Shown here: piece after piece, positions 1-10,226 of the stretch
Numbering within the stretch: the first letter of the stretch is position 1
Layout: each line of letters begins with the position of its first letter
NCBI RefSeq assembly: GCF_051622035.1
Contig: NC_135362.1
Location: 22,157,001-22,221,000, forward strand
Direction of reading: 5' to 3'
DNA: 64,000 bases
DNA from: Arctopsyche grandis
Taxonomy: Eukaryota > Arthropoda > Insecta > Trichoptera > Hydropsychidae
The notes under the pieces: model-generated
What the model saw: only the letters and a program-made list of their open reading frames with translations
Told to the model about the DNA's origin: nothing
Databases searched by the model: none
Translations under genes and position numbers: made by a program

Positions 1-2022
1 AAAGGAATTCGAACTCGAACTTGGAAATCGATACGGGAAATTAAACCCAGAAGCAGACATAGAGGAATTGAACACTGTAATTAGTTCGGTTCTAACCTCA
101 ACAGGTAAGAAATTAGGTGGATTCAGGAAACAGATTAAATTAAGCAAAATTTCAGCGGAAACAAAAAACCTAATTAAGCATAAAAGGAATTTAGATAGGG
201 ATAATAATAAGCAAGAATACAATCTAGTAAATAAGGAAATTAAAAAGAGAATAGTCAGGGATGTCAGGGATTTTAACAGCAAGCTAATAGAAAATACCAT
301 TAAGAATAACCGTAGCCTGAAAAAGTGCAAACAGGATCTTTTCTTAGGCAAAAACCAAATGATCGCAATCAGATCAGAGAGCGGAGTAATAATTAGGAAT
401 AGAGAAGAAATCATAGACAGAGTTTACACGTTCTATGCAAAACTATACGAGAACGACAACGGCCAATTCCCCGCTCTGGAATCGATACACGGTCAAAGGG
501 TTCCTGCAGTATTGCCTAGCGAAGTAGAGGCCGCGCTAAAAACTGCAAAGAACGGTAAAACCCCAGGGGAAGATAATATTCCCATTGACTTACTAAAATG
601 TGGCGGCCCCCCCCTAATTAATATCTTAGCTAGGCTTTTCAGCAAATGCATCCAGAACCAAGCTATACCAGAAGGATGGAATAACGCAACTATCATTTTA
701 ATACACAAAAAAGGCGACAAAAGCGATATCAAGAACTACCGACCCATTAATCTACTTTCAGCGGTCTACAAGCTCTTCACGAAGGTTATTACAGAAAGGC
801 TGAAGAATATCCTCGACGAGAACCAACCTATAGAGCAGGCAGGGTTTAGGGCAAATTTCAGCACAATGGACCACCTCCAAGTAGTTGGCGAACTAATCGA
901 GCGCGCCAACGAATATCAACGGCCATTGTGCCTAGGTTTCATCGATTATGAGAAAGCCTTCGATACAGTTAGTCATAATGCAGTACTTAACGCTCTAAAA
1001 ACACAGGGAGTGCCGGAACCCTATGTGGGACTGTTAGCTGCAATATATAAGAATGCCACAGCTTCGGTTAAAATTTTTTCAGGTACAGATAGATTTAGCA
1101 TAGGAAAAGGAGTAAGACAAGGAGATACAATCTCGCCCAAGTTATTCAATGCGGTGCTTGAGGGAGTTTTCAGGAAATTGGATTGGGATACAGCCGGAGT
1201 AAGCATCAATGGTCGCTTTTTGAGTCACCTTCGGTTCGCAGACGATATAGTTTTAGTAGCTCGTGATTCAGCTGACCTACTTATCAGACTAACACAGCTG
1301 GACAGGGAAAGTAGAAAAGTAGGATTAAAAATTAACGTAGATAAGACTAAACTAATGTTCAATAGCTATTGCATGCCTGATAGCATCCCCTTAGATGATA
1401 AACCAGTAGAAGTAGTAAATAATTATTTATATTTAGGTCAAATAATTGACATGTCTGGTAGTAAAAATGAAGAGATAAAGAGACGTATGAAATTAGGGTG
1501 GAGTGCATTTGGACGGATGAATGCTGTTTTTAAATCAAAAATGCCACTCTGCCTGAAGAAAAGGATCTTTGATCAATGCGTTTTGCCAGTGATGACGTAT
1601 GGATGTGAAACTTGGACACTGAACGCCAAGATGCAAAATAAAATCCAATGCACTCAAAGAAGTATGGAACGCTGTATGCTTGGCATAACGAGGAAAGACA
1701 GGAAGCGGAACACGTGGGTGAGAAATATGACAAGGGTAGTGGACATAGTGGATAGAGTGAAGAGATTGAAATGGCAATGGGCGGGTCACGTAGCTAGGAG
1801 GATGGACGAAAGGTGGACAAAAGAAGTGCTTGAATGGTACCCGAGAGAAGGCAAAAGAGTAAAAGGAAGACCGCAAGGAAGATGGGTGAACGAAATTAGG
1901 AAAATGTGCGGAATGAGATGGATGAGTGTTGCGCAAAACAGAGACGAGTGGAAGCGTGTTGGAGAGGCCTTCATCCAGCAGTGGATGGCGAATGGCTGTA
2001 AATGATGATGATGATGATACAT
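1..2022 (+). mobile_element. RTE LINE, 3' part
   Basis: The element comprises the reverse-transcriptase frame, a very short 3' UTR and a terminal (ATG)n-type microsatellite at 2004-2020. The 5' end and target-site duplication lie outside the window. Confidence 0.85.
2..2005 (+). CDS. RTE-type LINE reverse transcriptase, 5' cut by window edge
   Basis: The frame is open from the window edge, so the N-terminal endonuclease lies upstream and about 667 residues are visible. The reverse-transcriptase core is complete. It has an RPINLLSAVYK block, motif A as FIDYEKAFD, motif B as RQGDTISPKLFN and the catalytic FADD as LRFADDIVLVA. A C-terminal GHVARR block and a WMSVAQNRDEW tail, usual in insect RTE-like elements, follow. 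The protein would nick and copy its own RNA into the genome. The stop codon lies against a short ATGATG microsatellite, the usual RTE 3' end. No frame break is visible in the part present, so this is a recent copy. Degraded fragments of the same family occur on the minus strand at about 11980-12680 and 29183-29690. Confidence 0.9.
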   Translation, partial: KEFELELGNRYGKLNPEADIEELNTVISSVLTSTGKKLGGFRKQIKLSKISAETKNLIKHKRNLDRDNNKQEYNLVNKEIKKRIVRDVRDFNSKLIENTIKNNRSLKKCKQDLFLGKNQMIAIRSESGVIIRNREEIIDRVYTFYAKLYENDNGQFPALESIHGQRVPAVLPSEVEAALKTAKNGKTPGEDNIPIDLLKCGGPPLINILARLFSKCIQNQAIPEGWNNATIILIHKKGDKSDIKNYRPINLLSAVYKLFTKVITERLKNILDENQPIEQAGFRANFSTMDHLQVVGELIERANEYQRPLCLGFIDYEKAFDTVSHNAVLNALKTQGVPEPYVGLLAAIYKNATASVKIFSGTDRFSIGKGVRQGDTISPKLFNAVLEGVFRKLDWDTAGVSINGRFLSHLRFADDIVLVARDSADLLIRLTQLDRESRKVGLKINVDKTKLMFNSYCMPDSIPLDDKPVEVVNNYLYLGQIIDMSGSKNEEIKRRMKLGWSAFGRMNAVFKSKMPLCLKKRIFDQCVLPVMTYGCETWTLNAKMQNKIQCTQRSMERCMLGITRKDRKRNTWVRNMTRVVDIVDRVKRLKWQWAGHVARRMDERWTKEVLEWYPREGKRVKGRPQGRWVNEIRKMCGMRWMSVAQNRDEWKRVGEAFIQQWMANGCK

Positions 2023-2228
2023 AGTTAAAATGTCAAAGGAGAATATTTCCTAGCGTGTGCAGCTTATAGCGGTGCATTGCAGAATAGAGGGTTGATTCTG
2101 ATGTAGCTAAAATGCAGACAAAATACATTGTTTTTGTTCATACTTAATTGAATTTCTCTAGGCTTACCAAATTTTCATTGGGCCCTGCTTTTAGGAACGA
2201 AAACCAATTTATAATGTGTTCATTGATA

Positions 2229-2722
2229 TCAATGATATATGTATAATGAGTTCATTGACAGCTCGCGAGCTTCACATACATATGTATATGTAATTGTATT
2301 TAAATCGGAATCATTAATAGAATCTTTGGTTGCTAATTGCAAAGTATGTGCCGCACATTTTATTCCGATGAGATGAAGGAAAAAACAGTTCTCATTGGAA
2401 GGTAGCATATTTGCTTCATAATTAATATTCTGGTTTTCTTCGTCTATTTCGATTTCTAACAAGTTTGATCATATTAGCTTCATTATTTGTTGTAACAGAG
2501 TATATTTTATTTTTCTAAAAGTTTCAAAAACGTGTTTTAAATATACATTACTGTATGTGTGTCCATTAATTCTATCATTCCGAAAGTATACATATGTATA
2601 TAATTTTACCGAACCGAAAAAAATGTGAGCTCGGTTTCGGTTTTGGTTTTGGTTTTCGTTACGGCAAAAATAACAGCTAATTTTCGGTTTTCGGTTCTGT
2701 TCCGGTTCGGGTCCCTGATATT
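2229..2722 (-). mobile_element. hAT transposon remnant
   Basis: The minus strand encodes GIKCAAHTLQLATKD, a signature of hAT-superfamily transposases with BED-type relatives. The minus-strand 5' end at about 2716 reads CAGGGACCCGAACCGG followed by AACCGAAAACCG-type repeats, which resembles a hAT terminus. The remainder is AT-rich and broken, and the catalytic core is not recognisable. This is a decayed fragment. Confidence 0.6.
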
Positions 2723-3267
2723 TACCTATATAAAATAGCACATATACAATGGCCTGACTTAATTTAATATATTATATAATTTGACATTAAATGTCGTTTT
2801 GACATTTGTCGTGTAATTTATTTTACAGTCGGAACAAAAATATTATCCCAAATATATTGTGAACGTGAATTTTGCTATCAAATTTATTCTACATAAAAAA
2901 ACATATATTTATTTAATGCTAAATGTTTATTATTTTTCGCTCCGCGCATTCTTTATGTCCATGTGAAATCGTACCTATATTTTAACTATATAAATCATAC
3001 CTTATTATTCAATTATTTTAAAAAATAACAACCAACATAAGAATATTTTTCTAATAGTTCTGATAGATTTTTCGCATATAAAAAATATGTCTATAAAATC
3101 TTGTTCTTTTAATTTGTCATAGTGCCCGGAATAAATTTTTCAGGGCCCGGGATTCCTGTTGGCGGCCCTGTATACAACATATGTATAGTGATCGGATAAA
3201 TGCACTAAGGAGAGTCGCACTTCCATAACATCCACTTACGCAATAGAATTCCACAAAAAAGCATAAA
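2723..3267. other. AT-rich intergenic stretch
   Basis: No reading frame or repeat terminus is recognisable here apart from a short GC-rich patch (CAGGGCCCGGG) near 3143. That patch could be a transposon end. Confidence 0.3.
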
Positions 3268-3760
3268 TTTGTCACATAAAGGCTTTTCCTCCCGTATTCT
3301 TGTTCCTGCTGTATCCTGCTCGCGCAAATTAAGTGAGTATGTACGTGAGGGTTCGGTGATTACTAGTCAAATGTGAACCGGTCACAGGACAACCAGTCGC
3401 TCTAGATCGGTCACACGTGATCACCCGTCACACTAAAACTGGTCACGAGAAAACTGGTCACACCCTTAAACTGGTCATACCCTAAAATCGGTCACGAGAA
3501 AACTGGTTGACCGATTTTAGGGTGTGACCAGTTTTCTCGTGACCAGTTTTAGGGTGTGACCAGTTTTAGTGTGACCGATCTAGAGTGGTTGTCCTGTGAC
3601 TTATTTACATATGACCAGTAGTCCGTTTACCGTACGTGAGTATGTACCGTTTACCATGCACCTTTTTTTTTTGATCTTTCGACTTAAGATCTTTCGATTT
3701 TCGATCTTTGCCTTCCGATATTTGAGTTTTCCGGCGTTTCACATTCGGGCTCATCATGGA
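3268..3760 (+). repeat. Fold-back element B, right half, interrupted by element A
   Basis: The sequence matches the right arm of fold-back elements also seen at about 3975-4265 and 51512-51893. It shares a TCCCGTATTC block, a CTCGCGCAAATTAAGTGAG block and an ATCTTTCGATTTTCGATC block. It is split at 3350-3631 by element A, whose 9 bp target duplication falls in this arm. Noncoding. Confidence 0.65.
3350..3631. mobile_element. Fold-back MITE A, copy 1, 9 bp target duplication
   Basis: This 282 bp element runs from GGTTCGGTGATTACTAGTC to GACCAGTAGTCCGTTTACC. It is flanked on both sides by GTACGTGAG (3341-3349 and 3632-3640). A 9 bp duplication fits the Mutator superfamily. The interior is a long palindrome built from repeats of CTGGTCACACCCTAAAA and CTGGTCACGAGAAAA, so it carries many GGTCAC/GTGACC hexamers. 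Two further copies lie at 44527-44797 and 56241-57577. There is no coding capacity. Confidence 0.8.
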
Positions 3761-3974
3761 GACCGATTATGTACATATGTCGTAATGTGGAGATTTCTAA
3801 TGAAATTTTTTTCACCGATAACAGACGGTCTGTGAAAGATATGGCTGCATACGTAATGGCATAGTAAACAAGATCATGGTGAACAGACGGGGTGAGAAAG
3901 AGATGGCCGTATACGTAATGCCTGGAGCGCATCATCGGTTTACGGAAAATCTGTGAACGAGTTGTCAGGTAACC
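3761..3974. other. Repeat-derived intergenic stretch
   Basis: It contains two imperfect copies of a segment with ATACGTAATGGC/ATACGTAATGCC and GAACAGACGG/AACAGACGG motifs, so it probably derives from repetitive DNA. No gene is supported. Confidence 0.3.
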
Positions 3975-4265
3975 GGTAAACGGTACATACTCACTTAATT
4001 TGCGCGAGCAGAGTACAACAGGAACAAGAGGAACAGGCTTTTCCTCCCGTATTCTGCGCGCGCACATTAATACGGGAGGAAAAGCCTGTTCCTCTTGTTC
4101 CTTTTGTATCCTGCTCGCGCAAATTAAGTGAGTATGTACGTGAGTATGTACCGTTTACCATGCACCCTTTTTTTTATCTTTCGACTTAAGATCTTTCGAT
4201 TTTCGATCTTTGCCTTCCGATATTTGCGTTTTCTGTAATTTAACATTCTGGCTCGTCACAAAGAC
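3975..4265. repeat. Fold-back element B, copy 2
   Basis: The two arms are near-perfect reverse complements around a centre near 4060, with a GCGCGCGCAC loop region. They read AGTGAGTATG...AATACGGGAGGAAAAGCC and the reverse. The left arm is truncated relative to the 51512-51893 copy. Noncoding. Confidence 0.65.
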
Positions 4266-4439
4266 CGATACATACATATATACATATATACCCTTTTATG
4301 TTTTAGCCACCCCCCCCCCCCTAAAAAATTCCTGGGTACGACCGAGATACAAGTGTATGTTTAATATATAATACATATGTATGTACCAAAATGCCCAATC
4401 TAAAGAAATAATGCAACTTTTTGTCTCTAGTCTCCACCT

Positions 4440-4672
4440 TTTCCTCATAAAGTTGGTAAATCTTCTTCTTCCTAATATTGGTTAATCCAATGGACTATCC
4501 GCCTCCACTCCTCCCGGTGATGTGCTAAGTTGAAAGTAGCTCTTAGGGACGATCTCATCAGTTTTTTTAATTTAGTCTGAGGGAGACCATCCTATCGCTC
4601 GCCTTCCCTTCAGTATTCCGGTGAAATTCTCCACATTCTTCTTGGCAATATGGCCAAAGAAGGAATGAATCC
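4440..4672 (-). mobile_element. Degenerate LINE 3' end, RTE/BovB-like
   Basis: Minus-strand translation gives pieces such as FFGHIAKK and ILKGRRAIGWSPSD, the C-terminal block of RTE-like reverse transcriptases. The 3' end is followed by GAAGAAGAAG microsatellite on the minus strand. It is not the same subfamily as the element at the left edge, and it is decayed. Confidence 0.5.
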
Positions 4673-5960
4673 TTCTCTTACATGTTGGGTACATAGTAAA
4701 TCGATCAGATATATGTATATTTGAAGATAGATGAAATATTTGAAAATTCTTTAGTATGTTGATTGATTTGGTCTGAATATATTCGCATTTTTTCTTGGTA
4801 AAATGATCAGTTCAACAGATTAAATAACAAAAATACTATAAAAATACTTTATTTTCTTTTTTTTAATATGATCAGTACAAAACAATCCAATAAGCATTTG
4901 TACTCCCTTTATAGCACAGGTATGTTTAATCTATAGGTATAATAAAACATATTATATAACCAACATACAAAGTACATAATATGATTAAAAAAAACACAAT
5001 GTAACGTGTCATGCATATAATACTTCAAATGAGCTCTGAATAGCTGAATAAAGATTTTCTCAAATTTAAAAAATACATATATAAATCAAACAAAACGTGC
5101 GCTATCAAAACTCGCCACACCCAGTGTATAATAAAATTTATATATAACTAGTGGTTTTACCTGGCTTCGCTCGGTATTTGTAATATAAACAGCTTAAAAA
5201 TGGCAAAACAATATAATAGAAAACATTAGTAAACATAGAATCGAAAAAAAATAATAGATATCGTCATCATAGAAACTTTCGATTTGTTTTCGATGTGCCC
5301 AACAAACCTTACATAGTTACAAAGTCTCTTTCGAAATTATATATTAAGATGTGTGGAAACAACATATGAAAATAAGTGAATTCTTATTTAAAAGCATAAT
5401 ATTTAATCTTAGTATGCATTTAGATAATGACTAGTTTAAAAAAATAGATAATTATGTATTTGATCAATTAAACAAATTGCAGTATAAAGCTATTTAAACC
5501 GTTACACCATAATATATAGCGCATGCCTAAAAATATCATAGATAAATAATTTATATTATATACGTAATAACAAACACATATAAGGAACACTTCATTTATA
5601 ATGTACATACATACATACGAGTATGCAGATATATAGATAACAATATTTACAAAAAATCTTACACATTAGATGTAACAAATAGAAAATAGCCGAATATAAA
5701 TACATACATATATCATATCCCAAATGATCTTGTACTAGTATTATACATACATATGTATGCTCTAAGTATGTGCAAACACACTGAAAAAATTAGCAACTGC
5801 AAAAATTTGTGACAATTATGTGAAAATTTGCACAAGCACAAAACCCTGTCGTGACATTTTAAATTTTATTTAGTAGTATAATAACAATCGAATAAATAGT
5901 GATCATAATTACATCACCATTGTACATATAATATGTAGAATATTAAAGCAAAGCTACATA
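4673..5960. other. AT-rich region without recognisable gene
   Basis: There are many TACATA/ACATATGTAT simple motifs. A segment near 5255-5345 (CGTCATAGAAACTTTC and CAAAGTCTCTTT) matches sequence flanking the hAT remnant at about 38890-38960 and may be a related transposon 3' end. Nothing else is supported. Confidence 0.3.
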
Positions 5961-5964
5961 TATT

Positions 5965-6920
5965 AAACGGTGCTACTTTAGTATGTGGTCTATCTTAGCA
6001 TACGATCTACCTTTGAATCGCAGTCGGCTTTTTTTTATTTGTATCGAAATGTTCATTACAATGTTGTCGAAGCATTTCTATCAAAATATCGTCAGCAGAT
6101 ACATATGTCTTAACCAAATTTTAAATGAATAGGGCCAACCTTAATTTAACCTAACCTATCCTGACCCTTAAATAAATAGGTGTTGGTTACTAAGATGTTT
6201 TTTTTTTGTGAGAATATTGATGAAATAAAACTTTAAAAAAAAAGATATCTTAGCAGCCAACACCTATTTATTCAACCCTTTGCCCGCGGCAATAAATATA
6301 CAACAAGCCCTGTACGCGGCACCTTTTTCGCAAATTTGGCAATCGAGTTTTCGACCTTAAATACAAATTTTAATATTTACTCAAGTAACCAGATATGTTA
6401 TTATTAAGTATTATTTTAAACAATAAAATACATAATATATCTCGTAGTTTTGGCTTAATTGTCAAATAATCATTCTTCATAAAATTGAGACGTATCGTCG
6501 CCATTGTTCAACAGAACTCACACATGCTACATGACGTCACATAAACGAGGTTTCAGTATAGTTCCACAAAAAACTAATTTTGACTGGTATATATGAATTT
6601 TAAGCAAATTGAATAGATGGCATTCAACTCTCAGTAATATATTCAACCAATTTTGAACCTTAAAACAGTTGAAATAGGCGCATATAAGGCTCAAAATCCC
6701 GTGCAAAGTTCAGAAATTCTATGGAAGACAGCCGCGCTACAGACTTGTCGCGCAAAGCTTCCATAGAAGACGGCTGCGGGCAAACAGTTAAGGGTCAGGA
6801 TAGGTTAGGTTAAGTTAAGGTTGGACACGCGAGAACTGAGACAGTGAAGTAAAAACGTGAAGGTAGATCCCATACTAAAGTAGATATGTAAAGGTAGACC
6901 GCATACTAAAGTACCACCTA
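5965..6920. repeat. Multi-tier inverted repeat containing a MITE
   Basis: There are three nested arm pairs. The outer pair (about 5965-6012 and 6857-6920) reads GGTACTTTAGTATGCGGTCTA-like. The middle pair (about 6132-6170 and 6788-6825) contains AACCTAACCTATCCTGACCC. The inner pair (about 6168-6197 and 6245-6275) reads CCAACACCTATTTATT. Between the inner and middle arms lies a segment bounded by CCCTTTGCCCGCGGC and GCTGCGGGCAAACAGTTAAGGG (about 6280-6790), which resembles the termini of piggyBac-type MITEs. No protein is encoded. Confidence 0.55.
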
Positions 6921-6978
6921 TTAACCTATATTATAAATAAAAAGCAATGGATATGATATTCTTAATTCTTTTTGAACA

Positions 6979-9286
6979 TTAGTTCAGGCGACTAAAATAT
7001 TTGGAACACATTATACGAACTTGTCCAGCCCGACCGCCAAATGCATTGAAAAAATATGCAGTTGAAGATGGATTTGATTTGAGTGACAATATACTCTGTA
7101 AGGGCCAACGGTCAATCGGTGTTAACTTTGGCCTCCACTGTTCAGAAATATGTTTCACATCAGAAGTCTAAAAATTTCAAATGAAAAATAATTTAAATAG
7201 ATTTAAAAAATACATACACATATATTATGTAAATTAAAAAATAAACTCACTTTAAGTATATCAACAAACTGCAACCCATATATTTCTTTAGCCTCTTTGT
7301 AAGTGCTAGCGTCAGGAACAAAATTTTCTAAAGGCTCTGTCCGTGTACTGTTAAATTCTATCGGATTACCTTTGGGTAGCTCTGGACGAACAGGAATTCC
7401 ACTCAAGTTAATTTCTTCAGAATATGTTATGAGCTAAAAAAATAATGATATTGTAAATGGATTACAAAATTTTAACATACATAGTTTACAAACTTAAAAA
7501 TACATACAAATTGAAGCCTCCGTTTTTTGTTAAAGTGGTGTGATTTTAATAAAGGAGTCCTGATTGGAATCGACATTAATTGACCACATACGCCAGTAGC
7601 TAAAAGTTGATCGCTCCAAAAATTGGTGTCCAGCGAACCACCTCCCGGAAAGTAATGCGTTGCTGATAAATACAACTCGGAAAAACCAGCGAACCGAGCT
7701 GTTAACGCAACGATAACATGAAAAGTACTTTTATCTACAAATAAAGAACAAAGGTTAGAAATACATATGTAAATGTGAAAGTCCATAAATATGTAAAAAA
7801 AATTACTATGTTCAGTTTCAGGATTAATAATTGCTTCAGAAATTGCAATTAACTGTGGCCATGGACTAGACGAGGTTATATTCATAAATCGTCCACGCTT
7901 CTTCATAACTCTGTATGAATCCACCCAGATGCTACAACCTGATAGTGAAGATACACCTAAGGCTCCGTGGCTTTCATCCGTTTCACTTCCTTCGTGTTGA
8001 GGCATAAATAATAAACCTAAAAGATATCATTATAGTTAAATTAATATATGTAGAATGAAAACAAAAATTAAACAAAATTGCAATATTACCATTAATAACT
8101 TCAGTATAAGGTTGGAATTTAAAATAAGGCAAAAGAACAACATTATCGGACACTTTCAACTTAAGCAACGGAGATTCTAATGTGATATCAAATAATGCTA
8201 CAAAACCATTTGTATAACCAATGGCAATAAATTTATGACCTTTCATCTGAAAATAAACCTGAATTGAAGTAAAAAATCAAAACATTCATAATTTTAAATT
8301 AGTTTAAATATACAAACCTGTGACCAAGTTATTTTACGGGCTTGCGAAAGATTTTTTTGCGAATACTGTGAATTGGTTTCTTCAAAACTTAACTCCATCA
8401 CAGGCTTAGTAGTATATATTTTACTCTCACTGTGAAAAAAAAAATTAAATTAAAAACCGATCAAATTACCGATTATAACAAAATCAACGAAATATTAACC
8501 AATGCGGTAAACATGAAGGATTTGGAATCGAATATATGTAAGATTTTCCATTGGAACAAGCAACTGCTAACAGTCCCATCCTTACTAAAGATGATTGACT
8601 GGGACTTGGATTGCAATCATCATCACAACCAGATGGACACCAATCCATATCCCACACTACTCCATGACTATGAGCAATTGCAAACGCCATTTTTGCAGAC
8701 GTCAAACACTTTTCACTGAAAAAATACAAAATTATCACACCGTGTATAGAAAAAGTAGTAAAAAAAAAAGAAAAATTTAATACTTTTCATTAGATATATT
8801 GCCAACATTCCAAAATTGGATAATATTATCATGGCTATAAACTTGATTAGACAAATATTTGGAATCCATGTTGGAATCGGCTGCCACTGTTAAAAAACTT
8901 TCATCTCTAATTCCAGGTACCCATTCCAAAGACCAAACAGGTCCACCACACCACATGGTAACAGCACCTTTAAACATGTTAAATAATTGATATGTAAATA
9001 ATCTATATCACATCTTACACCATGAATAAATTAAACAACAGTAGTACATATTAATATGTAGTGATTTACATCAAGCATGACACACTAACCATTAGTTAAC
9101 TCAGATTCGAATAGGCTATATTTCTTCCATTTTGGGTTTTCTTTACTATTGTGAACAGTATGAGCCATATTACAAGATTCTTTATTAGCAGGTAAATATT
9201 TTTCAGCAACAGTATCTGACAATGGTAAAAATTCATTGCAAACGATATCCTTAAATAAAATCCCCTTGGCAAAATTAATTGAAGCA
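6979..9286 (-). CDS. GTF3C2: TFIIIC110/GTF3C2-like WD40 protein
   Basis: It resembles general transcription factor 3C polypeptide 2, a WD40 subunit of the TFIIIC complex that recruits RNA polymerase III to tRNA genes in the nucleus. Diagnostic blocks are GGPVWSLEWVPG with HDNIIQFWNVG, then AHSHGVVWDMDWCPSG with RMGLLAVACSNGKSYIY, then FIAIGYTNGFVALFDI and the C-terminal FGGRAGQVRI. Exons on the minus strand, inferred from splice signals, are 9090-9286, 8784-8967, about 8535-8715, 8318-8429, 8090-8246, 7807-8016, 7508-7734, 7251-7433 and 6979-7167 (stop). The junction between the third and fourth exons did not resolve cleanly. The exon at 9286 starts in mid-codon, so the N-terminus lies upstream. 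A small exon at 10098-10185 is phase-compatible and would connect it to the zinc-finger gene upstream. Confidence 0.8.
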
Positions 9287-9330
9287 CTGAAAATAATATT
9301 TGAATAGCATTTTAACATGTATTATGTCTA

Positions 9331-10045
9331 CCGGAAAGTTCTGTCCGATAATATCATCTCAAGATTCAATATGTTCATTTGAAACATATAAGGGCGTCTC
9401 TTTTGAGCAATTCGTTCGGGTAAACATGTCTATTGATAAATTTCATTTACGGCATTAAATTCTGTATGAGTTTCAACAAGATAGAAATTGCTACAGAAAC
9501 GTGTAGAAATTTGTCTAGTTCTTACAGAAACATAACAGAATAATGTTGAGGCCATTATACAGCAAGATCCTTTTTCGACAACATCAGATATTGCACAACA
9601 GTTCAACTCATTAGTAATGATGGAAATTATATTGTTCACAACAAAATGTCTATACCCTTCAGGTATAAACACAGATTACCTAAACACGATCTGCTTTAGG
9701 TCATCGACTTTAGAGAGTCTTTAATTAATATTATGTATTAGATGTATTATGAGCATTTATAAGGATTGTAAATAGGTTTTTGAGCTCTTTTTCCTATTAT
9801 GCTGTAGATTAACATTAGAATAATATAATACTATGATTACTAAACAAATTAAATTAAATTGTAAAATAGAAAATGATCAGTAGATCAGTAGCTATTTAAC
9901 TAGATATATAAGATGTATTGTGAACATAATTTCGTAATAATACAAAGCATTTAAAAATCAAAATATTGTTCAGTCAATATGTATTAATAAACGTATTGAA
10001 AATTAATTATTTTCTTTTAATTAAAAAACGGACAGAACTCCACAG
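9331..10045 (+). mobile_element. mariner-like remnant with inserted LINE tail
   Basis: The ends CCGGAAAGTTCTGTCCG and CGGACAGAACTCCACAG are inverted and flanked by TA dinucleotides (9329-9330 and 10046-10047), as in Tc1/mariner. The plus strand from 9427 reads MSIDKFHLRH followed by ILYEF, resembling the N-terminal helix-turn-helix of mariner transposases, but the frame is broken soon after and the catalytic domain is missing. About 9720-9965 is occupied by a LINE-tail-like repeat. The remnant lies in the gap (a possible intron) between the exons at 9286 and 10098. Confidence 0.6.
9720..9965 (+). repeat. LINE 3'-tail-like repeat, copy 1
   Basis: About 240 bp are shared with 60222-60445 (opposite strand) and with the interior of the element at 56468-57563. 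Shared words include TTTTTGAGCTCTTTTTCC and TGTGAACATAATTTCG, and the copies end in AAAGCATTTAAAAATC. It is noncoding and could be the 3' UTR of a LINE. Confidence 0.55.
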
Positions 10046-10226
10046 TACACCTATTATTATATAATGAAAAATATAAATAAAATAAAATAATTACAACACT
10101 TCAGCATGCTTTTGATAAAAGGAATGACCTATTTTACCAATTTCCTTCATAAATCCAAATGGCACAGAGTTGAGTGAAAATTTCTCTGTAAAACAAAAAT
10201 ATATTTCAAATAACATATTCAAATAA

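Noticed and set aside
8432-8719. Plus-strand 95-codon frame
   Set aside because: It is antisense to a WD40 exon (AVACSNGKSYIY on the minus strand) and its intron; no domain.
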